Of a DNA stretch of 5,625 nt, positions 1-5,625 are shown one piece after another. The translations under genes were made by a program, and so were the position numbers. Source of the stretch: a bacterium. Its GTDB lineage: Bacteria > Verrucomicrobiota > Verrucomicrobiia > Limisphaerales > UBA11358. The stretch's first letter is position 1, and each line of letters begins with the position of its first letter. The stretch lies in assembly GCA_021781185.1 (NCBI GenBank), contig JAJXXI010000672.1, positions 1-5,625 of the forward strand, written 5' to 3'. The notes under the pieces are model-generated. The model was not told the origin of the DNA, searched no databases, and was given only the letters and a program-made list of their open reading frames with translations.

Positions 1-1143
1 AAAGGCGAGCAGGAAGTGGATTCCACCTCGCCGATCTCCGGCCAAAATTTGGAAAACGTCGCCATTACCGGTGAAGGGATCATTGACGGCGGCGGCGATG
101 CCTGGCGTCCGCTCAAGAAAGGAAAGATGGGGGAGTCCGACTGGAAGACGCTGGTCAAATCCGGCGGCGTGCTCAATCCGAAGGGCGACACCTGGTATCC
201 GAGTCCCGAAGTGATGAATGGCGGAAAGCTCGTGGCATCGTTGCGCGCCGCCAGTTCGCTCAATCTGACGGATTACGAACCTGCCCACCAGTTTCTGCGG
301 CCGAAAATGCTCCGGCTTATCGGGGTGAAACGGCTGTTGATCGAGGGGGTCACTTTCCAAAACCCGCCGAACTGGACACTGAATCCGGCGCTCTGCGAAG
401 ATGTTTCGATCCTGCATGTGTTTGTGCTGAATTCGCCGCTGGCGCAGAACAGCGATGCACTGGACTTGGAATCCTGCCGGCACGCCGTCATTCGCGACTG
501 CACGTTTGACGTTGGTGATGACGGCATTTGCCTCAAGTCGGGTCTGGATGCCGCCGGTCGCCGGATTGGCGTGCCGACCGAGGATGTGCTGGTCGAGGGC
601 TGCACGGTTTATCACGCGCACGGCGGGTTCACCATTGGCAGTGAAATGTCCGGCGGCGTGCGGAATGTCCGCGTGACCAACTGCACGTTCATGGGCACGG
701 ACATCGGACTGCGGTTCAAGAGCACCCGCGGGCGGGGCGGAGTCGTTGAAAACATTGATGTGTCCAACGTGCGCATGACCGACATCGGCGGGGCCGCCAT
801 CAATTTCAACATGTATTATGGTGGTAAAGCGCCGCTTGATGAATCCGGTCAAACTCCCAAGATCACGGTGCCACCGGTCACGGAAGGGACCCCGCAGTTT
901 CGCAACATCCATATTAAAGATGTTATATGCCGTGGAGCGGGTTCGGCGATTGTGCTCGAAGGACTGCCGGAAATGCCCATTCGCGACATTGTTTTGAAAG
1001 ATGTTTCCATTACCTCGGACAAGGGCGTGCTTGTGACGGACGCCGACGGTATTCACTTTGATCATGTCCAGGTGGACAACGCCTCCGGCTCGGCACTGAC
1101 GGAAACCCGGGTGAAAAACTCAACTTTGAAATTATTGAAATGA
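1..1143 (+). CDS. Glycoside hydrolase family 28, polygalacturonase-like (5' truncated by window edge)
   Basis: The frame is open from base 1, so the GTG at 16 is probably internal and the true start, likely with a signal peptide, is upstream. About 380 codons are visible. The family hydrolyses alpha-1,4-galacturonic acid linkages in pectin on a right-handed parallel beta-helix. Visible GH28 landmarks, in order: NSDALD (448-465, usual form N-x-D-G-x-D, catalytic Asp at 454-456); GDDGICLKSG with the Asp pair at 517-522; HGG with the catalytic-site His at 619-621, followed by IGSEMSGG; and RFK (712-720) followed by STRGRGG. The spacing and the GVPTEDV and GSEMSGGVRN stretches fit the exo-acting bacterial subgroup better than fungal endo-enzymes. 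Repeated beta-helix rungs (VRVTNCTF, IDVSNVRM, IVLKDVSI) continue to the stop. The gene overlaps the transporter by 4 bases. Exact substrate (homogalacturonan or rhamnogalacturonan) and exo or endo mode are not settled by sequence alone. Confidence 0.93.
   Translation, partial: KGEQEVDSTSPISGQNLENVAITGEGIIDGGGDAWRPLKKGKMGESDWKTLVKSGGVLNPKGDTWYPSPEVMNGGKLVASLRAASSLNLTDYEPAHQFLRPKMLRLIGVKRLLIEGVTFQNPPNWTLNPALCEDVSILHVFVLNSPLAQNSDALDLESCRHAVIRDCTFDVGDDGICLKSGLDAAGRRIGVPTEDVLVEGCTVYHAHGGFTIGSEMSGGVRNVRVTNCTFMGTDIGLRFKSTRGRGGVVENIDVSNVRMTDIGGAAINFNMYYGGKAPLDESGQTPKITVPPVTEGTPQFRNIHIKDVICRGAGSAIVLEGLPEMPIRDIVLKDVSITSDKGVLVTDADGIHFDHVQVDNASGSALTETRVKNSTLKLLK
1140..1143 (+). promoter_or_regulatory. 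ATGA stop/start overlap (translational coupling)
   Basis: The TGA stop of the GH28 gene (1141-1143) shares bases with the ATG start of the transporter (1140-1142). There is no purine-rich Shine-Dalgarno block in the 15 bases before this ATG; the local sequence is AT-rich (attattgaaATG). Reinitiation by the ribosome finishing the GH28 gene is the natural reading, and it places both genes in one mRNA. Confidence 0.65.
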
Positions 1144-2543
1144 AAAAACCTGGAAGATTTCGCTGGGTCATCTGCGGGTTGCTGTTTGCGCTGATCTCGT
1201 TGTGCTACTTGGACCGGCTGATTATCGGGCCGCTCAAAGAGCCGATCAGCGAGCATTTCGGCTGGTCGGAGGAAGATTACGGCAACATCGCTGCGGCGTT
1301 CTCGTTTGCCTATGCCTTCGGTTACTTGTTTGCCGGACGGGCCATTGACCGCTTTAAATTGAAACGCGGGCTGCCGGTGTTTGTCTTTATCTGGAGCCTG
1401 GCGGAGGTGGGGCACGGCCTTCTCAGCCTCATTGGCAAAGACGACCAAATCCACCTCCACTACCCGTGGTTTTCGTCTGCGGACACGGGATTGGTGTGGA
1501 TGACGCTGGTAATGCCGATGAGTGTCGCCGGTTTTGTGGTCGGACGGACGGTGCTGGGTCTGGCCGAAGGCGCGGATTTCCCGGCGGCGGTTCGCGCCGT
1601 GGCGGAGTGGTTTCCGGTCAATGAACGCGCGTATGCGACCGGCTGGTTCAATGCCGGGTCCAATTTCGGCGCGATTGTGGCCCCGGTCCTCGCGACGTTG
1701 ATTTATTTGAAGTATGGCTGGTCGCTGGCCTTTTATTTGACCGGCGCGGTGGGATTCCTGTGGGTCGCCGCCTGGTGGCTGTTTTACAACGATCCGGACA
1801 AACATCACCGGCTCAAACCCGAGGAATTGGAATTCATCCGCCGCGGGCAGCCGCAAGAGGCGAAGAACACCGAGAAAGTGCCTTGGCTTTCTCTGTTCCG
1901 CTACCGCTCGGTTTGGGCTTACATGCTGGCAAGTATTCTGGCGGGGCCGGCCTGGGGCTTTTACCAATTTTTCATCTCAGACTTTTTGCACAAGGGCTTT
2001 CACACCACCCTGCTGGGCACCGGGTTTTGGACGAGCGTGTTTTTCTTCCTGACGGGGATTGGCGGCATTGCCGGGGGCTGGCTGGCGGGCCGGCTCATGA
2101 ACCGGGGATGGAACTTGAACGCCGCGCGCAAAGTGTCCCTGCTGATTTGCGCGCTGGCGGTGGTGCCGGTGTTCACCGCGCCGTTCGCTCACAACGTGCT
2201 GCTGGCGGTGTTGATTGTCGGCCTGGCGGGATCCGCCCATCAGGGCTGGACGGCGAATCTTTTCAGCCTCGTCTCCGATACCATGCCCAAGGCGGCCATC
2301 AGTTCCGTCATTGGCCTGGGCGGATTTCTGGCCTACTTCACGGGTGGTTTTGTCAACGCGCTGACCGGTGTGATTCTCCAGAAGACCGGCAGCTACGTCT
2401 ATGTGTTTGCGTATTTCTCCGTCATGTATGTTCTCTCGCTGGGTTTAATCCAGATTCTGGTGCCCAAAATTATGGACACCCGGGCCGCCCCAGCCAAACC
2501 AACCGACACCGAGTTGCGGTCCGGTGACGTGAGCAGCGATTGA
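1140..2543 (+). CDS. MFS transporter, anion:cation symporter family, ExuT-like hexuronate carrier
   Basis: This is a 467-residue inner-membrane protein with about 12 hydrophobic helices (roughly 8-30, 46-66, 78-97, 119-142, 169-189, 194-215, 257-279, 294-318, 332-350, 353-372, 388-411, 419-442) and a cytoplasmic loop between helices 6 and 7 (about 216-256). Helix 1 carries YLDR (D25, R26). Helix 4 carries R136 and E143 in GRTVLGLAEGADFPAA. In the related galactonate carrier DgoT, the equivalent Asp/Arg and Glu positions serve proton coupling and substrate binding. The block AVAEWFPVNERAYATG (153-168) followed by NAGSNFGAIVAP is typical of ExuT-type hexuronate:H+ symporters. Unusual points are a polar insert of roughly 25 residues between helices 3 and 4 (about 96-120) and D146 where ExuT relatives usually have Asn (GNFP). 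The GH28 neighbour makes galacturonate or another hexuronate the likely substrate. Another sugar acid is possible. Confidence 0.88.
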   Translation: MKKPGRFRWVICGLLFALISLCYLDRLIIGPLKEPISEHFGWSEEDYGNIAAAFSFAYAFGYLFAGRAIDRFKLKRGLPVFVFIWSLAEVGHGLLSLIGKDDQIHLHYPWFSSADTGLVWMTLVMPMSVAGFVVGRTVLGLAEGADFPAAVRAVAEWFPVNERAYATGWFNAGSNFGAIVAPVLATLIYLKYGWSLAFYLTGAVGFLWVAAWWLFYNDPDKHHRLKPEELEFIRRGQPQEAKNTEKVPWLSLFRYRSVWAYMLASILAGPAWGFYQFFISDFLHKGFHTTLLGTGFWTSVFFFLTGIGGIAGGWLAGRLMNRGWNLNAARKVSLLICALAVVPVFTAPFAHNVLLAVLIVGLAGSAHQGWTANLFSLVSDTMPKAAISSVIGLGGFLAYFTGGFVNALTGVILQKTGSYVYVFAYFSVMYVLSLGLIQILVPKIMDTRAAPAKPTDTELRSGDVSSD

Positions 2544-2570
2544 AAACGGAAACATTCTATTGGCAAAAAT

Positions 2571-4151
2571 ATGAATCAACCTTCAACAGTTGAAACGCCG
2601 CGAGCGTCAGACGGGCCGGGCACCAAGCCTGGTGATTTCGCCTATCCCTGGCTCTCGGATCAGCGCGACGGGACCTATTGCAATCCGGTTCTCTACGCGG
2701 ATTATTCCGACGCGGATGTGATTCGAGTGGGGGGCGATTTCTATCTGACGGCCTCCAGTTTCAATTGCACCCCGGGACTGCCGATTTTGCATTCCAAAGA
2801 TCTGGTGAACTGGACCCTCATTGGGCACGCCCTGAAAAATCTGCCGGATGTCCGCTACGACCAAGTGCAACCGGGCTGCGGGGTCTGGGCGCCGGCCATC
2901 CGTTTTCATGCCGGCAAATTCTGGATTTTTTTCCCGACGCCCGATGAAGGCATCTATGTCGTCACCGCTGAAAAACCCGCCGGGCCGTGGTCTGCTCCGC
3001 AGCTCCTTCAGGCCGGCAAAGGCCTGATTGATCCATGTCCCTTGTGGGACGATGACGGCCAGGCGTATCTCGTGCATGCGTATGCCGGCTCGCGTGCCGG
3101 CATCAAGCACCAGTTACGGGTTTGCCCCATGGCACCGGACGGATCGCGGCTGCTGGGCGAGGGCCGGATTGTTTTTCATCAGCCGGAAAAACATCCAACG
3201 ATTGAAGGCCCGAAATTTTTGAAGAAGGACGGCTGGTATTACATTCTTGCGCCCGCCGGCGGCGTGGAAACCGGCTGGCAGGTGGTGCTGCGCTCCAAAA
3301 ACATCTATGGCCCCTACGAGGACAAGGTCGTCCTTGCGCAGGGCGACACTGACATCAATGGCCCGCATCAGGGCGCACTCGTGGACACGCCCGATGACGG
3401 CTGGTGGTTCCTGCATTTTCAGGATGCGGACGTGTATGGGCGCATCATCCACTTGCAGCCGGTCGAATGGAATGATGGCTGGCCGTTGATGGGCTGCGGT
3501 GGCCAACCGGTGCGGTGCCATCCCAAACCGCATATTACTCCGGTGGAGCCGGCCGGCGCGCCGCAAACAAGTGATGAATTTGAGGCCGGAAACCTCGGCC
3601 TGCAATGGCAATGGCACGCGAACCATCGTGCCGACTGGTATTCGCTGGCGGCCCGGCCCGGCTGGCTGCGCCTGTATCCGCAGGCGTCGGTTGAGCCGCT
3701 CAGTTTGCAGCCCAACCTGCTGCTGCAGAAATTCCCGGCCCGAACTTTCTCGGTGGAAACCACCTTGGAATTATCTGCCATGCAATGCGGTGAAGAAGCC
3801 GGCCTGGTGGTCTTGGGAAAATCACCGTTGATGCTGGGAATTCAGCATGACGGGACAAAAAACCACCTGGTCTTGCACAGCAATGACGGGCAGAAAACGA
3901 TTGGTGAACATGCTTCCAGCACCGTCAAATTACGGGCGCAAATTCACAACGGCGGGCGATGCACCTTTGCGTATGCGGTTGACGGGGTGTTCGTGACCAT
4001 TCCGCAAAACTTTTACGCGCGGAAAGGCGTATGGATCGGCGCCAAAGTGGGGATATACAGCCTGAAAAGAGTGGAAAACGCGCCGGCCGGATATGCGGAT
4101 TTTGATTATTTTCACTTCCTGCCCTTGGCCAACGGAAATGGCAAAAAGTGA
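2571..4151 (+). CDS. Glycoside hydrolase family 43 beta-xylosidase / alpha-L-arabinofuranosidase (subfamily 12-like)
   Basis: This is a complete 526-residue protein. Residues about 33-325 form the five-bladed propeller. The three GH43 acids are visible: general base D47 in YSDADVIRVG, pKa-tuning D154 in GLIDPCPLWDDDG, and general acid E212 in TIEGPKF. H266 in NGPHQG matches the usual metal-site histidine. WAPAIRFH, AYAGSRAGIKH and HFQDADVYGRIIHLQP are typical of GH43 subfamily 12-type enzymes, which remove non-reducing xylose or arabinose. Residues about 335-518 form the C-terminal beta-sandwich common in beta-xylosidases (starting at DEFEAGNLGLQWQW). No signal peptide is present: the N-terminus is polar and Pro-rich, and the only in-frame stretch upstream leads straight to the transporter's TGA (same frame, 9 codons away), so no alternative start would add one. 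A cytoplasmic role is inferred. The start has no clear Shine-Dalgarno sequence, only an A-rich leader (gcaaaaatATG). It is 27 bases behind the transporter and probably co-transcribed. Xylosidase versus arabinofuranosidase activity cannot be decided here. Confidence 0.93.
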   Translation: MNQPSTVETPRASDGPGTKPGDFAYPWLSDQRDGTYCNPVLYADYSDADVIRVGGDFYLTASSFNCTPGLPILHSKDLVNWTLIGHALKNLPDVRYDQVQPGCGVWAPAIRFHAGKFWIFFPTPDEGIYVVTAEKPAGPWSAPQLLQAGKGLIDPCPLWDDDGQAYLVHAYAGSRAGIKHQLRVCPMAPDGSRLLGEGRIVFHQPEKHPTIEGPKFLKKDGWYYILAPAGGVETGWQVVLRSKNIYGPYEDKVVLAQGDTDINGPHQGALVDTPDDGWWFLHFQDADVYGRIIHLQPVEWNDGWPLMGCGGQPVRCHPKPHITPVEPAGAPQTSDEFEAGNLGLQWQWHANHRADWYSLAARPGWLRLYPQASVEPLSLQPNLLLQKFPARTFSVETTLELSAMQCGEEAGLVVLGKSPLMLGIQHDGTKNHLVLHSNDGQKTIGEHASSTVKLRAQIHNGGRCTFAYAVDGVFVTIPQNFYARKGVWIGAKVGIYSLKRVENAPAGYADFDYFHFLPLANGNGKK

Positions 4152-4345
4152 AGGTCCGAATGGGAAAGTGGTGCCGGTGGGGTTGAACAACCGACGATGT
4201 CATTGAAATGGAGGCGGTCGCGGAGGATTCGCGGGCAAGAAGGATTTAGCGGCGCGGGTTGACTGACAATGCTGACGGGATGACAGCCATGCGTGCGGGT
4301 CAATGGAAAGGGCATTCGGGAGGCAAATGAGCCAAACGAAAGTCT

Positions 4346-4378
4346 CCAGGCGCAACGTAAACGCGGTGGCGTTTCTGG
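4346..4378. repeat. Inverted repeat / hairpin with bulge
   Basis: A perfect 6-base dyad AAACGC-ggtg-GCGTTT (4359-4374) is enclosed by CCAG (4346-4349) and CTGG (4375-4378), with a 9-base asymmetric bulge on the left arm. It could fold as RNA or extruded DNA. No T-run follows, so it does not look like an intrinsic terminator. Short dyads of this size occur by chance, and function is unknown. Confidence 0.3.
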
Positions 4379-4380
4379 CA

Positions 4381-4448
4381 GTGTTCTGGCCGGCTCCGGT
4401 GTCCCACGTTGGACCGCCATCACCGCCGTCCGATGATTCCATGAACAC
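4381..4448. repeat. Larger inverted repeat enclosing GC-rich sub-hairpins
   Basis: GTGTTCTGG (4381-4389) pairs with CCA-t-GAACAC (4439-4448): 9 base pairs with one bulged T at 4442. The enclosed segment can pair further, for example CGGTG (4397-4401) with CACCG (4421-4425), or GTCC (4401-4404) with GGAC (4411-4414). It starts two bases after the previous hairpin. An alternative short hairpin, CACCG-ccaa-CGGTG (4446-4459), competes for the right arm. It may be part of an interspersed palindromic repeat or a structured RNA, but I recognise no known family. Confidence 0.3.
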
Positions 4449-4587
4449 CGCCAACGGTGCTCAATCCAGGCAAGTCCGGCGCAGGTATCATTTATTTCGC
4501 AGTTTTCAGTTTGGTGAGGGAACAACCATTGGCATTGGATTGCCATTATTTTCGCCTGAAACCGCTGGATGAGGGCATTCATGCAGG

Positions 4588-4610
4588 CGGCACATTCCAT
4601 TTATGTGGCG
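4588..4610. promoter_or_regulatory. Operator-like dyad upstream of the secreted-protein gene
   Basis: A perfect dyad CACAT-N7-ATGTG spans 4591-4607 and extends to 7 of 8 pairs at 4588-4610, with a G/G mismatch at 4590/4608. It is centred about 127 bases before the ATG at 4726. The size suits a dimeric regulator, but no regulator gene is visible in the window and no family consensus is matched. Confidence 0.2.
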
Positions 4611-4667
4611 ACGTAAAATTTCAAACGCCCGACCGCATTGTGGTTGTTTTTTGTTTTACAGGGAAAC

Positions 4668-4697
4668 TTGGAAACCGCTTTTCTTCGCGCCAATAAA
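4668..4697 (+). promoter_or_regulatory. Possible sigma-70-type promoter overlapping a LacI-like operator core
   Basis: TTGGAA (4668-4673, 4 of 6 to TTGACA) is separated by 18 bases from AATAAA (4692-4697, 4 of 6 to TATAAT), and a T-rich tract (TTGTTTTTTGTTTT, 4644-4657) lies just upstream, as an UP-like element could. The same place contains the imperfect dyad GGAAACCGCTTTTC (4670-4683) with the AAAnCGnTTT core typical of LacI/GalR-family operators, where it would overlap the -35 element. Both matches are weak. The need for a promoter somewhere in this gap is inferred from the 574-base distance. Confidence 0.22.
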
Positions 4698-4725
4698 CCG
4701 CACATTTGTAGTCTTTACCGTCACT

Positions 4726-5625
4726 ATGAAATTACCCGCCCAAACTGTCGGCGCAACCGGGTTGCGATTGGTCATCGCCGGAATCGTTTTGTGGTTTGCC
4801 GCTTCACTGTCCGCCCGGGAGATGGTCGTGCCGGTTGGCAACCTGCAAACGATGTCCGGCTGGACGGGCCTTGAGCCGGCGAAAGGTGGCGCGGCTACTT
4901 GGAATCTGGCAGCCCCGGTTGTCTTCAGCTATCCGCCAAGCCCGCGCGGCTGGCATTTTCAGGGTTTTCGCGAGGAGAATGACGGCACACGGGATTGGCG
5001 TGGCTTTTACGGGTTGCAATTGGAGGTGTGGGTTCCCAAAAAACGGACGCTGGATTTGCGGACAACTATTTCCCTGCCGGCACAAGTGGGGAGGCAGGAA
5101 TTTGTTGCTGAGAGTCAGGCCGGCTGCGTGGTTCAGGGCGAAGCCAATTGGCAGCAGGTCATGTTGCCGTGGAGGATGTTTGATTACAATCAGAGCCAGG
5201 GCGCGTTTCTGGAATTCATCCAAAAATTGCAGCTCACCGGCAAATTCGCGGATGGGAAAGGTGGCGAGGTGCAATTGAAAAATGTCCGGCTCGTGCGCGC
5301 CCCGGGTATGGCGTTGGAAGCGGACGTGCGCGGCAAGTCGGTTGGTCTTGGCGAAACCGCGACGTATCCGGTGACGGTTGGCAATTGCACGGACGTGCCG
5401 CAAGAGGTGGAGTTAAGCATTGTGAAATGCGGATGGGAAACGATGGCGGCGAGCGTCACGCCGGCACAGTTGAAGCTCACGCCGGGCGCGTCGGTCACCT
5501 GCGAGGTTTCGGTGCGGTTGCCGGTGCAGGGCATCGCGCCGGGCGGTCACGAGACACAGACGTTGCTCGCGACCAGCAGCGATGGCGCGGCACCAGCGAA
5601 ATTGAATTTCATCACCGCCTGCGAC
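4726..5625 (+). CDS. Secreted protein with carbohydrate-binding-like and NEW3/Ig-like domains (3' truncated by window edge)
   Basis: The frame runs open from ATG 4726 to the last base (300 codons, no stop), so the C-terminus is missing. Residues 1-30 are a clear signal peptide: K2 and R14, a hydrophobic core LVIAGIVLWFAAS, and a probable cut after SLSA (A30). Residues about 33-192 look like a jelly-roll beta-sandwich of the carbohydrate-binding type: the pattern WRGFYGLQLEVWVP (91-104), then NWQQVMLPWRMFD (141-153), then GGEVQLKNVRLV (179-190) is the usual strand, 'W..v.lPw..F' and closing-strand arrangement. Residues about 197-290 resemble a NEW3 / Ig-like domain (GLGETATYPVTVGN, then LKLTPGASVTCEVSVRLP). 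No catalytic domain is visible. Such N-terminal modules precede heparinase-type lyases, glycoside hydrolases or surface proteins, so a polysaccharide-active enzyme is a guess from context. There is no Shine-Dalgarno sequence before the ATG, and the start is supported by the signal peptide. It probably has its own promoter. Confidence 0.82.
   Translation, partial: MKLPAQTVGATGLRLVIAGIVLWFAASLSAREMVVPVGNLQTMSGWTGLEPAKGGAATWNLAAPVVFSYPPSPRGWHFQGFREENDGTRDWRGFYGLQLEVWVPKKRTLDLRTTISLPAQVGRQEFVAESQAGCVVQGEANWQQVMLPWRMFDYNQSQGAFLEFIQKLQLTGKFADGKGGEVQLKNVRLVRAPGMALEADVRGKSVGLGETATYPVTVGNCTDVPQEVELSIVKCGWETMAASVTPAQLKLTPGASVTCEVSVRLPVQGIAPGGHETQTLLATSSDGAAPAKLNFITACD

Larger units (their letters stand above)
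4152..4725. other. Intergenic region of 574 bases, no convincing gene
   Basis: Frames on both strands give only Arg/Pro/Ser/Cys-rich products without domain character, including a 162-codon minus-strand frame (4112-4600) and a 79-codon plus-strand frame (4457-4696). No tRNA or rRNA pattern is seen. No intrinsic terminator follows the GH43 stop: the small palindrome GGTTGAACAACC (4181-4192) has no T-run after it. Composition is uneven: by hand count 4381-4440 has 40 of 60 G+C and 4501-4560 has 25 of 60. The GC-rich part holds short inverted repeats and the AT-rich part is the likely control region for the gene at 4726. The stretch could also contain a decayed gene or an interspersed repeat; a search against the rest of the genome is needed to tell. 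Confidence 0.6.

Noticed and set aside
1062..1967. 301-codon open frame on the minus strand opposite the MFS gene
   Set aside because: Its product is Arg/Gln/His/Pro-rich with no domain character, and it lies fully antisense to strongly conserved coding sequence. It is a shadow of GC-rich codon use.
1760..2527. 255-codon plus-strand frame inside the MFS gene
   Set aside because: It overlaps the transmembrane half of the MFS protein in another frame; its Gly/Arg/His-rich product matches nothing.
2541..2571. MFS and GH43 in the same reading frame separated by one TGA, possible readthrough fusion
   Set aside because: The intervening 9 codons end at a normal ATG, and both proteins are complete. 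A membrane carrier fused to a cytoplasmic hydrolase has no support beyond the shared frame.
4181..4192. Palindrome GGTTGAACAACC as terminator of the GH43 unit
   Set aside because: The stem is only 4-5 pairs with a tiny loop and no T-run afterwards.
4260..4284. Four TGAC repeats at uneven spacing (4, 9 and 8 bases)
   Set aside because: The spacing is irregular and the unit only four bases long, so this is expected by chance and is not a CRISPR or iteron array.
4526..4545. Hairpin TGGCA-ttggat-TGCCA followed by ATTATTTT as a terminator
   Set aside because: The stem is only five pairs and the T-tract is interrupted; it also lies nearly 400 bases past the GH43 stop.
4112..4600. 162-codon minus-strand frame across the intergenic gap
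   Set aside because: It has Cys/Trp/Arg/Pro-rich, low-order composition, no recognisable motif and no ribosome-binding signal, and it overlaps the 3' end of the GH43 gene.
4796..5278. 160-codon plus-strand frame within the secreted gene
   Set aside because: The frame from 4726 gives a signal peptide and a coherent beta-sandwich, while this one gives an Arg/Cys-rich product; it is a shadow.

Overview
The window is a stretch of a GC-rich bacterial chromosome carrying a plant cell-wall (pectin / arabinoxylan) utilisation cluster, with every convincing gene on the + strand. The most likely source is Verrucomicrobiota, or a related PVC or Bacteroidota-like environmental bacterium. The pointers are the GH28 subtype, the GH43 subtype, the hexuronate-type MFS carrier, the absence of SusC/SusD genes, and start codons without a clear Shine-Dalgarno sequence, two of them in an A-rich context. 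This placement is an inference, not a proof.

Layout: (1) positions 1-1143 hold the C-terminal part of a GH28 polygalacturonase-like enzyme whose start lies upstream of the window. (2) Positions 1140-2543 hold a complete MFS transporter of the anion:cation symporter / hexuronate (ExuT-like) type, joined to the GH28 gene by a 4-base ATGA overlap. (3) Positions 2571-4151 hold a complete GH43 beta-xylosidase / alpha-L-arabinofuranosidase without a signal peptide, 27 bases behind the transporter. These three genes look like one transcription unit. (4) Positions 4152-4725 are a 574-base gap with no convincing gene. Its GC-rich middle (about 4345-4460) contains several short inverted repeats. Its more AT-rich right part contains two weak operator-like dyads and a weak promoter-like sequence before the next gene. 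(5) Positions 4726-5625 hold the first 300 codons of a secreted protein that runs off the right edge. It has a clear signal peptide, a beta-sandwich resembling a carbohydrate-binding module and an Ig-like (NEW3-like) domain. Its catalytic part, if any, is outside the window.

How the genes may work together (inference): the GH28 enzyme releases galacturonate from pectic polymer, the ExuT-like carrier imports the hexuronate by proton symport, and the GH43 enzyme trims xylose or arabinose from small oligosaccharides or side chains, apparently in the cytoplasm. The secreted protein at the right edge is probably another polysaccharide-active protein under separate control. I see no RNA gene, CRISPR array, insertion sequence or phage gene. 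The least explained parts are the structured intergenic segment and the unidentified secreted protein.
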